Source of the DNA: CAVQEK01 sp964596645
GTDB lineage: Bacteria > Bacteroidota > Bacteroidia > Cytophagales > Cyclobacteriaceae
Reading direction: 5' to 3'
DNA length: 64,000 bases
Assembly (NCBI GenBank): GCA_964596645.1
Contig: CAZQVB010000006.1
Location: 1-64,000, forward strand
Shown: positions 10,012 through 17,120 of the stretch, piece by piece
Layout of the letters: each line of letters starts with the position of its first letter
Position numbering within the stretch: position 1 is the first letter of the stretch
Made by a program: the position numbers and the translations under genes
Notes under the pieces: generated by a model
Databases searched by the model: none
What the model was told of the DNA's origin: nothing
What the model saw: only the letters and a program-made list of their open reading frames with translations

Positions 10012-10713
10012 ATGATAAAAACGATTTTTAATGTCGCAATGCTTGTTGTTTTTTTTGGCAGTATAATGGCCACCACTTCTCAGGCGCAAAATAGGGAGAT
10101 TCAAAACACACAGCTCTTTAAGCATTACCAGATGAAGTTTGTGTTTGGCCGCAAATACAACGACCCCGAAGTGTCAAAAGATGCTTTGTACAGCATGGTA
10201 GCCCTCGACCCGACCGACGATTCGTTGAAGTTGCAGTTGGCCTATCACTACTTCGAAAACAATCAATATGCCTCCAGCCTCTTTGTGTCGGCAGATCTGC
10301 TCAGCCGCAATCCCAACAATAGTCACGCACTGCGCATCAATGCCGTTTCATACGACAATATGGGCCTGCGCGACAAAGCCATAGAGAGCTATGAGTCGCT
10401 GTATCTGCAAACCTTCGACATTGGCGTGCTGTATCAGACGGCGGCCCTTCAATTTGAATCGGCGCGATATGCCGAGGCCATTAACAATGCCGACATTATA
10501 GCCACCAGCCCCAAAGCCCCTGAGGAGAAGATAACTTTTGCTACCGACGATAAAAAGGGCCAGGAAGTGACGCTGGAAGCAGCTGCGTATAATCTTAAGG
10601 CAATGGCTTTGAAAGAGCAGGGCAAAAAAGATGAAGCAAAACAGAGCTTTGAGAAAGCATTGACTATAGCGCCCGATTTTAAACTGGCCAAAACCAATCT
10701 CGCAGAGTTGTGA
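10012..10713 (+). CDS. Tetratricopeptide-repeat protein, exported
   Basis: A 233-residue protein with a cleavable signal peptide (hydrophobic residues about 5-22, then SQAQ) and helical repeats of TPR type. Readable repeat segments include ALDPTDDSLKLQLAYHYFEN, SHALRINAVSYDNMGLRDKA and AYNLKAMALKEQGKKDEA, followed by SFEKALTIAPDFKLAKTNLA. TPR arrays are protein-interaction scaffolds; no enzymatic domain is present. It starts 6 bases after the CCA-adding enzyme gene, so it is probably in the same transcript, though no functional link is evident. Confidence 0.85.
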   Translation: MIKTIFNVAMLVVFFGSIMATTSQAQNREIQNTQLFKHYQMKFVFGRKYNDPEVSKDALYSMVALDPTDDSLKLQLAYHYFENNQYASSLFVSADLLSRNPNNSHALRINAVSYDNMGLRDKAIESYESLYLQTFDIGVLYQTAALQFESARYAEAINNADIIATSPKAPEEKITFATDDKKGQEVTLEAAAYNLKAMALKEQGKKDEAKQSFEKALTIAPDFKLAKTNLAEL

Positions 10714-10749
10714 GTTAACGCTTGCGGCAGGCGAAATTGTCGACTTTAT

Positions 10750-11559
10750 ATGGCATTACAAACGAACATATCAAAATTGCTCAAGCAATACCGCGAGTAT
10801 GGTTTAGAGAAAGCAATTGATTTTGATCGGTTCAATCGGTATGCCCTTACGCACCACAGTACACGCCTGGAAGGATCTACCCTGACAGAAATAGAAACGC
10901 AGGTGCTTCTTGCTGAAGGGAAAACGCCAAAAGGAAAACCGTTAGCACACTCTCTAATGGTTCAGGATCATTTCAATGCCTTGAGTTATGTCATCGAAAA
11001 ATCCAGAGCCAAAGAACCAATATCAGTGTCTTTGATTCAAGAAATCAATGCATTGACGATGAAGCATACCGGAAAGGTTTACAATACTGTCTTGGGCAAT
11101 ATAGATGCCTCCAGGGGAGAGTTTAGAAAAGGCAATGTTTCTGCAGGAACCAGGTATTTTGTCAACTTTGAAAAAGTGGAGTCGATGACTACTCAGCTGG
11201 CAGAAGAATTACAAGCAAGGCTAGCGGATGAAAAAGACGAAATGAAGGTGTTAGAAACATCTTTCATAGCCCATTTCGATTTGGTGAGCATCCACCCTTT
11301 TTATGATGGGAACGGACGTACTTCACGCTTATTGATGAACTACATTCAATCGATGTATGACCTGCCGATGGCCTGGGTTTATGACGCAGATAAATCTTCA
11401 TACATAGAAGCATTGGAAGAAAGCAGAAACAATAAAGAACTGGATATATTCATAAGCTTTATGAATGGCCAGTACAGCAAGCAGCTACGCCAGGAGATAG
11501 AGAAATACGAGATGATACTAAAAGACAATGAAGGACGTGGATTCTCCCTAGTTTTTTAG
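10750..11559 (+). CDS. Fic family protein (adenylyltransferase type), with inhibitory motif
   Basis: A 269-residue Fic-domain protein. The catalytic loop is canonical, HPFYDGNGRTSR (His182), which in the family transfers AMP or another phosphoryl compound to a target protein. Near the N terminus STRLEG (Ser37 to Gly42) fits the (S/T)xxxE(G/N) inhibitory helix of class II Fic enzymes, so activity is probably self-restrained. The C-terminal helices end ...GRGFSLVF. It begins 36 bases after the TPR gene and opens a region of broken genes. Its last third is partly duplicated just downstream (11632-11672). It could be a toxin, a regulator or part of a restriction-linked locus; the target is unknown. 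Confidence 0.9.
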   Translation: MALQTNISKLLKQYREYGLEKAIDFDRFNRYALTHHSTRLEGSTLTEIETQVLLAEGKTPKGKPLAHSLMVQDHFNALSYVIEKSRAKEPISVSLIQEINALTMKHTGKVYNTVLGNIDASRGEFRKGNVSAGTRYFVNFEKVESMTTQLAEELQARLADEKDEMKVLETSFIAHFDLVSIHPFYDGNGRTSRLLMNYIQSMYDLPMAWVYDADKSSYIEALEESRNNKELDIFISFMNGQYSKQLRQEIEKYEMILKDNEGRGFSLVF

Positions 11560-11631
11560 AGATATAATTAAAACGCACAAGGTGGAGCTAGGTCGAATCA
11601 AGAATTTCTTCACCTGATCAAGGAGTGCACT

Positions 11632-11701
11632 TGATATATTCACAGGCTTTGTGAATGGCCAGTATGGCAAGCGCTCAGGGCCAACAGGCCCAAATATTTA
11701 A
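11632..11701 (+). pseudogene. Relic of a Fic gene 3' end
   Basis: Bases 11632-11672 align with 11442-11482 of the intact upstream Fic gene with about six mismatches in 41. Translation gives IFTGFVNGQYGKR against IFISFMNGQYSKQ in the intact protein, then runs into a stop at TAA near 11701. Several changes replace amino acids conservatively, so this looks like the remains of a related but distinct Fic gene rather than a fresh local duplication. Confidence 0.6.
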
Positions 11702-11920
11702 GGCAGCAAGCGAAAAAAAGATCCTGCAACCTTGACAGTGATAATTCAGCCAGACGCTCATTGGCATATTTGTAAATCCGCACCAGCCGACCCACATGCC
11801 TAAGTTATACAAATGTGCCAATTCACCCGCGCTCTATAAAAGGGACGACCACAATCTGGATAAATGGCAAACGTCGATACATTTGCACCAAATGCTAATT
11901 GATATGCGCAAGAAATCAAT

Positions 11921-11991
11921 CAATAGATTGAAAGCAGTATTGGGCGGAAAAGGGTAAAACCAATAAATGGCGGGCGGAAAAAATGAGTTAA
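11921..11991 (+). pseudogene. Relic of an XRE-type helix-turn-helix regulator (N-terminal end)
   Basis: One frame gives KKSINRLKAVLGGKG and, after a shift of frame, KTNKWRAEKMS followed by a stop. Together these match the opening of small Bacteroidota XRE regulators of the form INRLKxVLAEKxKTNKWLAE. The rest of the domain is absent. Such regulators are often encoded beside Fic and restriction genes. The assignment rests on pattern memory of the family and is moderate. Confidence 0.5.
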
Positions 11992-12005
11992 AGTGAGACT
12001 ACTAT

Positions 12006-12134
12006 ATGCCGTATCTGCAGAAAATAAGGTGGTTTTTAAATACCTCGGGTGAACTTCAGGATGAAGCAGATCAAATCTTGCAGATGATAAAAAACGCCAT
12101 ACTTACATTAAAACAAAAAGATCATCAATTATAA
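12006..12134 (+). CDS. Small ORF (42 aa) directly upstream of the second Fic gene
   Basis: Reads MPYLQKIRWFLNTSGELQDE and continues to a basic end, with a stop 3 bases before the Fic ATG at 12138, so translation could be coupled. It is predicted helical and has no recognised domain. It lacks a clean (S/T)xxxE(G/N) motif, so it is not an obvious Fic antitoxin of the VbhA kind. Since neighbouring DNA holds gene relics, it may be the surviving C-terminal end of a lost gene, such as a methyltransferase of a restriction system, rather than an independent gene. Confidence 0.35.
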   Translation: MPYLQKIRWFLNTSGELQDEADQILQMIKNAILTLKQKDHQL

Positions 12135-12137
12135 ACC

Positions 12138-12923
12138 ATGACTCATCATTTATTAAATAAGGCGTATTTAAAGACATGGAAATCCATGTTGGATATTGAC
12201 TTAGATGCTGCGTTTACGGAAATTAAAAATATTGAACTGGAACCTCACAGCTTTGCCTTTTACACTTCCGTTTCCGTGATGTCATCTTCTAAAATAGAAG
12301 GAGAGCAAATGGAAGTGGACAGCTACGTAAGGCACAAAATACTGAATGTGGAATACCTGCCTGCGCTTACTGAGAAACCCAACGACCTGTACCAGGCATA
12401 TCTTTTTGCCAAAGACAATCCGCTTACAAAAGATAATTTTCACAAAGCACATCAGCTGGTTACCGCTCATTTGTTACCCGAACCTCAAAGAGGTGAACTC
12501 AGAAAGACCGAAATGCTGGTAATGGAACATGATACCGGCAGAATCCAATATGAAGCGGCAGAACAAAAAATTATAAAAAGAGAGTACGACAAGCTATGGA
12601 GTGAAATAGATGGTTGTTTAAATCAGGAACTGACCATTGATGAAGTCTTTTATTATTCAGCATTCATACATCTCGTGTTTGTGAATATTCATCCATTTGG
12701 AGATGGGAATGGCAGAATTGCCCGCCTGTTGGAAAAGTGGTTTTTGACAGAAAAATTGGGTAAATGGGCATGGTATATTCAGTCGGAAAAGTATTACTAC
12801 AAGCACGTCAACGACTATTACAAGAATCTGGCACGATTGGGAATGTATTACGATAAACTGGATTATGAAAAGAGTATGCCGTTTCTGCTGATGCTTCCGC
12901 AATCCTTAATATTGGCAAAGTAA
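12138..12923 (+). CDS. Fic family protein, class II (second copy)
   Basis: A 261-residue Fic protein, distinct from the first in sequence. The N-terminal part carries SSSKIEGEQ (Ser49 to Gly55), which includes the SxxxEG inhibitory motif. The catalytic loop is intact as HPFGDGNGRIARLLEKWF (His185). The family AMPylates proteins. The gene follows a 42-codon ORF by 3 bases, and 5 bases after its stop a broken type III restriction gene begins, so this is probably the Fic member of a former type III restriction-modification operon. It is AT-richer than the surrounding housekeeping genes, consistent with transfer. Confidence 0.9.
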   Translation: MTHHLLNKAYLKTWKSMLDIDLDAAFTEIKNIELEPHSFAFYTSVSVMSSSKIEGEQMEVDSYVRHKILNVEYLPALTEKPNDLYQAYLFAKDNPLTKDNFHKAHQLVTAHLLPEPQRGELRKTEMLVMEHDTGRIQYEAAEQKIIKREYDKLWSEIDGCLNQELTIDEVFYYSAFIHLVFVNIHPFGDGNGRIARLLEKWFLTEKLGKWAWYIQSEKYYYKHVNDYYKNLARLGMYYDKLDYEKSMPFLLMLPQSLILAK

Positions 12924-12928
12924 AGCCA

Positions 12929-13176
12929 ATGAAATTAAAACCATATCAGCAACAGGTAATCAGAGACATCTCTCTGTTTTGGAATAAATAGAGGAAAGCA
13001 AAGACACCACGGAGGAATTTTATCAGTTCTGGACGAATCATACCAGAAGGTCATTGCAGCCGTTTCCCGGTGCAGCCATTGAGCCATACAAAAATAATGT
13101 GCCGAGAGAGTGCCGAATGTCTGCATGAAATATTTATTGCCAGCAATGCTTTGAAAACATTGCGCTTTGATATCCG
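12929..13176 (+). pseudogene. 5' remnant of a type III restriction enzyme R subunit / DEAD helicase
   Basis: The ATG at 12929 opens MKLKPYQQQVIRDISLFWNK and then meets a TAG stop. A one-base frame change restores EESKDTTEEFYQFWTNH, then PGAAIEPYKNNVP. Further frame changes give VPNVCMK joined directly to FIASNALKTLRFDI. In intact homologues the segment between these last two is the Walker A motif (VPTGGGKT or similar), so the nucleotide-binding loop has been deleted. Nothing of the helicase core or nuclease domain follows. The gene is dead, with at least two frame disruptions and a deletion. Confidence 0.75.
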
Positions 13177-13212
13177 CTACTGCTCTTATTCTTGAGCGAT
13201 AAGCTCCACGTG

Positions 13213-14301
13213 CTATGGCTGTGTCACCTCATCTGCCTTTTGTTCTTTTTTTCCTTTCTTCTTTGGGTCGCTGAGAAAGATGGCGTAGGGCTTCAGGTCG
13301 GGCACCTCTTCCAGTATGATCTTAATGACCCCCACCAGCGGTATAAATAGTATCATGCCCGACACACCCCACACCAAGCCACCAATTATCACGGAAAGCA
13401 GTATAACAAAAGCATTGATGTTGGTAGAGGTGCCGATGAGCCAGGGGCGTATCACATTTTCCTGCACCATGTTGGCCGCCCACAACAGGCCAATGGCCAA
13501 CAGCGGGGTAATGATGCTGTCGCTGGTGGCCAGCGCATAGAGAAATACAATGATAAAAGCCAGCAAATTGCCCACATAGGGTATCAGGTTCAGTATGGCT
13601 ACCAATATGGCAAAGAACAAGGCATAGCGTATGCCCAGAGCGAGCAATATCACATAGTCCATCACGGCAGTAGCAATGGTAAACCACATGGTGCCTTGCA
13701 GGTAATTGCGGATCATCAGTTGCACATTCTTAAAGATGTTCTTCATCGGCTGGCGCTCTCCTTTTTCGTATTTGGCCATGACAAAGTCGTTGGGCAAATC
13801 GCGGTAGTAGAGAATAAAATAGATGAAGATCGGCATCAGTCCGATGTACATGATGATGTTGCCAACGGTAGAGAGGCCACTGAAAAACACATTTGTATTC
13901 TCCTGCAACCGGTCGCGCATCATGTCCGTCAGGTCTGTCTCGGCAGAGATCAGTGGCACCTTGTTGGAAAGAAAAAATTTGATGTCTTTCACAATGCGCG
14001 ATATGTCCGACGTAATGTCGCTCAGGCTCCTGGATATGGCCGTGATCTCCAGGCCAAAATAAGTGAAGACGCCGCCCAGCACTGCTATGAGTATCAAAAG
14101 CGAAATGATAATGGCGATGGAACGGCGCAGGCCTTTCCTTTCCAGGAAGATAGCGATGGGCAGTATGAGAAATGAGAAGAAAAGGGCCCAGGCCATAGGC
14201 ACCAGAATGGGCCGGCCGATCATCAGGCAAAAAATGATCAGCACAATGGTGCCAAGGTTGTAGAAGAGGGCGTGTGCTCTAAAGCTGTTTTCGTAGTTCA
14301 T
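13213..14301 (-). CDS. AI-2E family transporter (YdiK/PerM type)
   Basis: About 362 residues from the ATG at 14301 (MNYENSFRAHALFYNLG); an upstream in-frame start would add a hydrophobic tail overlapping the end of ftsE and is less likely. Seven or eight membrane helices surround a soluble insert, with the family signatures IPYVGNLLAFIIVFLYAL, VQENVIRPWLIG and GGLVWGVSGMILFIPL. Despite the family name, most members are uncharacterised exporters or ion/solute antiporters. The C terminus is strongly basic (KKKGKKEQK). It lies 89 bases downstream of ftsE on the same strand. Confidence 0.88.
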   Translation of the reverse strand: MNYENSFRAHALFYNLGTIVLIIFCLMIGRPILVPMAWALFFSFLILPIAIFLERKGLRRSIAIIISLLILIAVLGGVFTYFGLEITAISRSLSDITSDISRIVKDIKFFLSNKVPLISAETDLTDMMRDRLQENTNVFFSGLSTVGNIIMYIGLMPIFIYFILYYRDLPNDFVMAKYEKGERQPMKNIFKNVQLMIRNYLQGTMWFTIATAVMDYVILLALGIRYALFFAILVAILNLIPYVGNLLAFIIVFLYALATSDSIITPLLAIGLLWAANMVQENVIRPWLIGTSTNINAFVILLSVIIGGLVWGVSGMILFIPLVGVIKIILEEVPDLKPYAIFLSDPKKKGKKEQKADEVTQP

Positions 14302-14390
14302 GGACTGGTGGCTGTATGGGACGCGCAAAAGTAGCGAAAGCACTACGTACAACAGGCCGGCTGAAAAAAATTATTGTAAAGGGTAGGTTG

Positions 14391-15100
14391 TTAATAATAG
14401 CCGCCGGACAGCTCAAATTTTTCAGTTGCGGAGTCCAGCAGTCGGCCATTGTCGCACTTGAGTATGNNNNNNNNNNGTTGACCAGGGCGTGATTGTGTGT
14501 GGCCATGATCACAGCCGTGCCGCTATTATTGATTTCCATAAAAAGCTTGAAAATGCCATCGCTCACGTCGGGGTCGAGGTTGCCGGTTGGCTCATCGGCA
14601 ATGAGCATCACAGGTTCGTTGATGAGGGCTCGAGCAATAACCACACGCTGCTGCTCGCCGCCTGATAGCTGATGCGGCATTTTGGTATCTACCGAGCCAA
14701 GCCCCACGCGCATGAGCACTTCTGTCAGTCGCACCTTCATCTTGCTCCGGTCTTTCCAGCCGGTGGCTTTCATCACAAAAAGCAGGTTGTCGCCGACAGT
14801 TCGGTCGCCGAAGAGTTGAAAGTCCTGAAAAATAATGCCCAGCTTTCTGCGCAGCATAGGCACTTCTTTTCTTTTGATACTCCCGATGTCGAAGCCGGCC
14901 ACGTGCACGGTACCCTGCCTGAGCGGCAAGTCGGCATATAAAGTTTTGAGCAGGCTCGATTTGCCCGAACCTGTGCGCCCTACCAAAAAGATGAACTCGC
15001 CTTTCTGCACGTCAAATGAGACATCTTTTAACACCGTATTGTGCTCCTGAAAAATAGAGGCGCTGCGCACCTGCACCACATGGTCGGTCGATAGGGACAT
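14391..15100 (-). CDS. ftsE: Cell division ATP-binding protein FtsE (interrupted by assembly gap)
   Basis: An ABC ATPase with Walker A GRTGSGKSS (residues 41-49), Q-loop FQDFQLFGD, signature LSGGEQQR (145-152), Walker B LIADE (166-170) and the H-loop ATHNH. This matches FtsE, which with FtsX couples ATP hydrolysis to peptidoglycan hydrolysis at division; ftsX is not adjacent. The frame changes at the N run 14467-14476; after it the true end reads LKCDNGRLLDSATEKFEL and stops at 14391. The start codon overlaps the stop of the upstream 69-codon gene (TAATG), so translation is probably coupled. Confidence 0.88.
14467..14476. other. Assembly gap (10 N) inside ftsE
   Basis: Ten N bases; the two coding halves lie in different frames, and only a handful of residues between the H-loop and the C terminus appear to be missing. 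Confidence 0.95.
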
Positions 15101-15309
15101 TATAACTCTAGTTTTTGCAATTTTCCGAATGGTAAATTCTCGAGAAAAGCTTCCAGTTCTTTCTCTTTCCCTTCCAACCCAAACTTTTCCAGCTTGGGTA
15201 GCGCGCGTCCTTCGCGATAGCTGAAGTAGCCCACCAAAGTAAAATTTTCATCCCTCAGTTGTATGTAGTTCGGGATTTTCTTTTTGCCTTTCACTTTGAT
15301 GACGTACAT
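15100..15309 (-). CDS. Small conserved protein upstream of ftsE
   Basis: A 69-residue basic protein, MYVIKVKGKKKIPNYIQLRD, then TLVGYFSYREGRALPKLEKF and an acidic-basic helical end. No known domain is recognised. Its stop codon overlaps the ftsE start by one base, and the SRP RNA gene lies immediately upstream on the same strand. The tight coupling and compact length make it likely to be a real gene, but its function is unknown. Confidence 0.7.
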   Translation of the reverse strand: MYVIKVKGKKKIPNYIQLRDENFTLVGYFSYREGRALPKLEKFGLEGKEKELEAFLENLPFGKLQKLEL

Positions 15310-15356
15310 GAAGCCGGACTATGAAGAGGATGTGGGTAAAAAAAGAAGAGAAAAAA

Positions 15357-15451
15357 GTGGCAAACCAATATCGCACCGCTACAACTGCCTACCCTTGCTT
15401 CCTTCCAGACCTGGGGGAGTTCAGCAGGAGCTGGTCGTACTGATTTGCCGC
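15357..15451 (-). ncRNA. ffs: Signal recognition particle RNA, bacterial small type
   Basis: On the minus strand the sequence contains the universal SRP domain IV core, CCCCCAGGTCTGGAAGGAAG followed by CAAGGGTAG, with the GGAAGGAAGC internal and apical loop. The ends pair: GGCAAA at the 5' side with TTTGCC at the 3' side, and CGACC near the 5' end with GGT..CG opposite. The RNA binds Ffh and targets membrane proteins co-translationally. A TAACTTTG promoter element lies just upstream, and a T-rich run follows the 3' end (15333-15356), which could serve to end transcription. Exact ends are estimates. Confidence 0.92.
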
Positions 15452-15453
15452 TG

Positions 15454-15461
15454 CAAAGTTA
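15454..15461 (-). promoter_or_regulatory. -7 promoter element of SRP RNA
   Basis: Minus strand reads TAACTTTG, a perfect TAnnTTTG match, ending 3 to 5 bases from the inferred 5' end of the SRP RNA. Confidence 0.6.
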
Positions 15462-15507
15462 ATTATATTTTCATTATTCGGAAAAAGTAATGCGCATCTC
15501 TAATGCC

Positions 15508-15648
15508 TCAGTCCAGCATGGTGCTTTGGTCGCTCATCTCGCCCAGGTCCGACTCGTCATCATAGAAGCCTACATCTGCCGATTCATCTTCTTCGTCGAG
15601 TGCCGCTGAGTAAGCAGGTATATCCCAATTTTCTTCCAATAGTCCCAT
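15508..15648 (-). CDS. Small acidic protein (46 aa)
   Basis: Begins MGLLEENWDIPAYSAALDEE and is followed by a run rich in Asp, Glu and Ser ending in DQSTMLD. Net charge is strongly negative. No domain is recognised. The codon composition and the good start context favour a real gene, but there is no independent support; it lies just upstream of the SRP RNA promoter on the same strand. Confidence 0.45.
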   Translation of the reverse strand: MGLLEENWDIPAYSAALDEEDESADVGFYDDESDLGEMSDQSTMLD

Positions 15649-15820
15649 AAAATTTATTGATTGACGTGGTGCAGCCACATTGTTAACGACCCATTCAACA
15701 GCCGGGTCTGATCGCTTGCGTTTTTTGTTGTTATTTCATTTTTTGGTGCCTGGAGCCACAAACTTCCGAGTGCGTTCCTCAGAGGCATGGCTGGTGCATT
15801 TTGTTAGGCGGCGTTTTTTA

Positions 15821-16121
15821 TCATCCAAATATAGATTCTTCCGTCAAAGGTCTCAATCCATTATGGACAGCTAATATGTCTCTGTTCAACAGATACTATA
15901 TGATAGATAATCCGGTAGTTCTTATAAATCAACTCTCTGATTTCTGGTCTTTCTAACCCCGGAACCATTCTGCCTATCAAGGGATATTTTTCTAAGTATT
16001 CGCCCTTTTCAAAAATTTTGTCAGCTAATTGTTCGGCATATTTTGCTGATCAGGGCCTATAGTATTCTCTAATCTCGTATATATCCTGGATGGCTTGGCG
16101 AGTCCAGTTCACATAGACCAT
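15821..16121 (-). pseudogene. ParE/RelE-type toxin, inactivated
   Basis: From ATG 16121 the frame reads MVYVNWTRQAIQDIYEIREY and then hits an in-frame TGA (16050-16052). The same frame continues KYAEQLADKIFEKGEYLEKY, then GRMVPGLERPEIRELIYKNY and RIIYHIVSVEQ, a clear ParE/RelE fold sequence. A one-base excess then shifts the frame, after which DILAVHNGLRPLTEESIFG and a stop complete the domain. The family poisons DNA gyrase (ParE) or cleaves mRNA on ribosomes (RelE). Two independent lesions make it non-functional, unless they are sequencing errors. The start overlaps the antitoxin end by 13 bases. Confidence 0.75.
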
Positions 16122-16291
16122 TGCTTCAGCCTTTCTTTAGCTTCTTGAGTGGAATGGACTTCTCCTTTATTAGATTGTTCTAATCCAATTTCTATCTTTT
16201 GCAATAAAATTAATTTATCCATCAATTCATCAATGGAAAACTGATCAGGCATATCTTTTAAGCTATTAATTAATTGATCTTTTGTTATCAT
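16109..16291 (-). CDS. Antitoxin of a ParE/RelE-type module
   Basis: A 60-residue protein from ATG 16291 (MITKDQLINSLKDMPDQFSI), rich in Lys and Glu and predicted helical, ending KERLKQWSM. It resembles small antitoxins encoded directly upstream of ParE-like toxins in Bacteroidota. The 13-base overlap with the toxin start is typical of such pairs. The gene is intact although the toxin is not. No separate DNA-binding motif is obvious. Confidence 0.6.
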   Translation of the reverse strand: MITKDQLINSLKDMPDQFSIDELMDKLILLQKIEIGLEQSNKGEVHSTQEAKERLKQWSM

Positions 16292-16497
16292 AGCTAATCT
16301 TTTTAACAATATAAAAGCTATCCCTCTTTCTGACTATTCTTTTAAAGGCCGCCTAACACCCAAATATACGCGGCCACTGTCGCCAGCGCTGTGTTCAGCA
16401 ATTATGAAATTGCTAAATATCCAGTGATCAAAAAAACATGCATTTAATATGAACGCATTCAGAAGCCCGCTCTGAGGTCGCGAAGCTGCGGGTGTAA

Positions 16498-16974
16498 CTA
16501 TAATGTGAGCGCTGCTTCAGCCCGACTAAAGGCACTTGCAGGCAGGGCAATTTCTGACAAAAGCTGCTCTTCCAGAAGCCCGGCCCATGTGCGCATGTAC
16601 AGCACTACATCGGCCCGTACATTGTGTCGGAGATATTTTTGACTTCCTTTCAGACTGTGTAATACAGCTTTGTCAGAAAGTTTTTCCAGATTTTTCAAAT
16701 CCTCCAGACTCAGTCCTGCATCCAGCAGCTCACTGATCAGCACATCCATGGGCAGCTTGCTTTGCGGGCAGAAGTCGGCTACCTGCTCGGTCCAGTCGCC
16801 ATATTTTTCCATGGCGATGGCGTGGATTTGCGCTTTGTTCATAGTGGTAATTTCCTGCACCAGGTGCCCGCAATTGCAGCTGCCCATGTGGCCCCACTGA
16901 TATGCAGCACCTTTAGAAATTTTGTCAGCAGCCTTGCGCAGGGCGTTGATGAGATGAAAACTTGCTTTTGCCAT
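16498..16974 (-). CDS. Conserved hypothetical protein with CNCGH motif
   Basis: A 158-residue protein from ATG 16974 (MAKASFHLINALRKAADKIS); the upstream in-frame GTG is less likely. Near residue 30 it carries WGHMGSCNCGHLVQ, with Cys33, Cys35 and nearby His residues that could bind a metal. The rest is predicted helical, with DFCPQSKLPMDVLISELLD and LRHNVRADVVLYMRTWAGLL. No named family is recognised. It stands alone on the minus strand between the toxin-antitoxin region and bTHX. Confidence 0.65.
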   Translation of the reverse strand: MAKASFHLINALRKAADKISKGAAYQWGHMGSCNCGHLVQEITTMNKAQIHAIAMEKYGDWTEQVADFCPQSKLPMDVLISELLDAGLSLEDLKNLEKLSDKAVLHSLKGSQKYLRHNVRADVVLYMRTWAGLLEEQLLSEIALPASAFSRAEAALTL

Positions 16975-17120
16975 TGTCACATTTGTTTTTGCTACAATGC
17001 ATTATACCATTTAATTGTTTTGCGCAAAGCACTTAAAATGACAAAAGCCGGTGTGAAACAATTGTATCGCTTTACGGGTACATTATTATATAATTCTTGA
17101 TCAATAAAAATTTTAAAACC

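Larger units (their letters stand above)
11560..12005. other. Gene-relic region between the two Fic genes
   Basis: About 450 bases with no intact gene. It contains a diverged copy of the end of a Fic gene (11632-11672 onward) and the start of an XRE-type regulator (about 11921-11991). The stretch between these two, about 11700-11900, shows no recognisable coding remnant. Confidence 0.7.
15801..16358. repeat. Perfect 10-bp inverted repeat framing a toxin-antitoxin module
   Basis: GTTAGGCGGC (starting near 15804) and GCCGCCTAAC (ending near 16354) are exact reverse complements and enclose the antitoxin and broken toxin with little else. The outer seven bases fit the integron core and inverse-core patterns GTTRRRY and RYYYAAC. 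No complete attC fold is evident on either side. Confidence 0.5.
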
